64,000 nt of DNA, taken from assembly GCA_002423205.1 (NCBI GenBank), contig DIUZ01000026.1:1-64000 (forward strand), read 5' to 3'. Both the position numbers and the translations under genes were made by a program. A model generated the notes under the pieces. The model was not told the origin of the DNA. It did no database searches and was given only the letters and a program-made list of their open reading frames with translations. Source of the stretch: Micavibrio sp. UBA6145. Lineage in GTDB: Bacteria; Pseudomonadota; Alphaproteobacteria; Micavibrionales; UBA1664. The stretch's first letter is position 1, and each line of letters opens with the position of its first letter. Below, piece by piece: positions 63,311 through 64,000 of this stretch.

Positions 63311-63526
63311 TCAGAGTGGGCCACGCTTTTTAAACAACACCGTGATGTGACGTAGAAACGGCAGGCTTTCGAAGAATATCTGCACGTCTCTGTCGCCGAA
63401 CCGCCGAACGACTTTCACAATGTCCTCGGTCTTTGCGGCAATCCCCTTTCGCGCGAGAAGACGTTCATGGAACGCCGCCCGGAGTCGCAGTAAATGCGCC
63501 GATAACGGCTCATGATCAGCGGTCAT
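63311..63526 (-). CDS. Small unrecognised protein
   Basis: 71 residues starting with an ATG that overlaps the TAA of the gene to its right (TAATG), so it is translationally coupled to it. Mostly helical and basic (RLRAAFHERLLARKG, IVKVVRRFGDRDVQIFFESL). No family recognised. Its GC content resembles the partner and is higher than in the RloAB genes. Confidence 0.6.
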   Translation of the reverse strand: MTADHEPLSAHLLRLRAAFHERLLARKGIAAKTEDIVKVVRRFGDRDVQIFFESLPFLRHITVLFKKRGPL

Positions 63527-64000
63527 TAGTTAAACCCTTCCTTTGCCTCATGCTTGCCCGAGAACAGCCTGTCGATCAGGCTTGGGGCCGCGGGCGCTCG
63601 TTCGTCAACCGGTTCTGCAACTGGCGCTGCGGGAGCCATTTCTGTGTCAGTCGGTGTGGCTTCTAGGAAAGGGGTGCGGATGAGGCGCTTGTAAAAGTAG
63701 TTCTCAACCGTTCCAAGGCGATGCTTGTAAAGGTCTTTAGCGCCTTCGCCGCCGGTCACCGCATCTGCGATGGATACTAAGAATCGACACTGATGCTGTT
63801 GGCTCCATGCGCCAAGGGCACTCACTTCGGAGATAAAGGCACCTTCCGAAAGGGTAGCACCATATTTTATGTCGCCGAGTGGTAACTTTGCCTTTTCGGC
63901 GAGGCGAGAAGCCGGGGTCGTATCGAAAATCCTCATGCCGCCATTATTGAGCTCAATGCGGAAGATTTCGTCCTTCCAGCCATTTGTTGCACTTGGCCAG
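63526..64000 (-). CDS. Unrecognised protein, 5' end outside window
   Basis: The frame is open from the right edge (NGWKDEIFRIELNNGG precedes the first internal ATG at 63936) to the TAA at 63526. At least 157 residues are visible. The first 110 look globular (TTPASRLAEKAKLPLGD, FLVSIADAVTGGEGAKDLYKHR). The C-terminal part is a Pro/Ala-rich linker (about 105-125 from the internal ATG) before SLIDRLFSGKHEAKEGFN. No family recognised; an accessory-element protein is likely from context only. Confidence 0.6.
   Translation of the reverse strand, partial: WPSATNGWKDEIFRIELNNGGMRIFDTTPASRLAEKAKLPLGDIKYGATLSEGAFISEVSALGAWSQQHQCRFLVSIADAVTGGEGAKDLYKHRLGTVENYFYKRLIRTPFLEATPTDTEMAPAAPVAEPVDERAPAAPSLIDRLFSGKHEAKEGFN

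Overview
The window comes from a Gram-negative bacterium, most likely an alphaproteobacterium of moderate GC. Supporting features are the frmA/frmB formaldehyde pair, a soluble RsbRD-type kinase, an orphan CheB/CheR/hybrid-kinase module, the MaoC plus second-FabI pair and the tesA/ybbA/ybbP locus. A Micavibrio-like or Rhodospirillales-like host would fit the mix of giant RTX protein and many sensors, but no rRNA or marker gene here proves it. The DNA becomes visibly more AT-rich to the right of about 55 kb, most clearly at 61.4-63.3 kb.

Layout. (1) Positions 1-19643, minus strand: one uninterrupted open frame for a giant RTX-repeat protein of at least 6,547 residues, with its C-terminus outside the window. 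Its N-terminus looks like a LapA-type retention module with a TAAS di-alanine site. A secreted Pro/Ala-rich coiled-coil protein lies just upstream on the same strand. (2) 21.9-30.2 kb: a four-gene minus-strand operon (CHASE3/GAF triple-receiver hybrid kinase, CheR, CheB, REC-flanked hybrid kinase), and a divergent hybrid kinase whose membrane domain matches the plant ethylene receptor, including the Cu-binding Cys/His pair. (3) 30.2-39.4 kb: housekeeping genes (PhnA-like zinc ribbon, YbbP/YbbA ABC exporter, TesA esterase, HI0933-type flavoprotein, frmA/frmB formaldehyde detoxification, an OmpR-type two-component pair). (4) 39.4-45.3 kb: a fatty-acid modification cluster (FAD oxidoreductase, DUF1365, cyclopropane-fatty-acid synthase, chalcone-isomerase-like, DUF3833 lipoprotein, SDR, lipoprotein alpha/beta hydrolase) with two candidate promoters sharing a TAGTAT box. 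(5) 45.4-52.4 kb: a VIT1/CCC1 metal transporter and a two-partner secretion system whose 1,514-residue TpsA exoprotein carries an embedded C-type-lectin-like domain. (6) 52.6-56.6 kb: a pump-less arsenic cluster (ArsR, Cys-rich DUF6428, ArsC), a LysE exporter, a decayed copy of the alpha/beta hydrolase, a TIGR01777 epimerase and a SOUL heme-binding protein. (7) 56.6-64 kb: an excisionase-like HTH gene and tRNA-Gly(UCC), a host-attachment-family protein, FabI/MaoC, an RsbRD-type kinase, a tiny membrane peptide, an RloA/RloB-like defence pair and two unrecognised genes at the right edge.

How it fits together: the window is rich in surface display (giant RTX adhesin, TPS lectin-like adhesin) and environmental sensing (five histidine kinases), next to membrane-lipid and reactive-carbonyl stress functions. 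The right end looks like an accessory, tRNA-adjacent island. The strongest leads are the ethylene-receptor-like kinase, the LapA-type giant RTX protein and the C-type-lectin domain inside TpsA. All family assignments are from reading the sequence; no database search was run.
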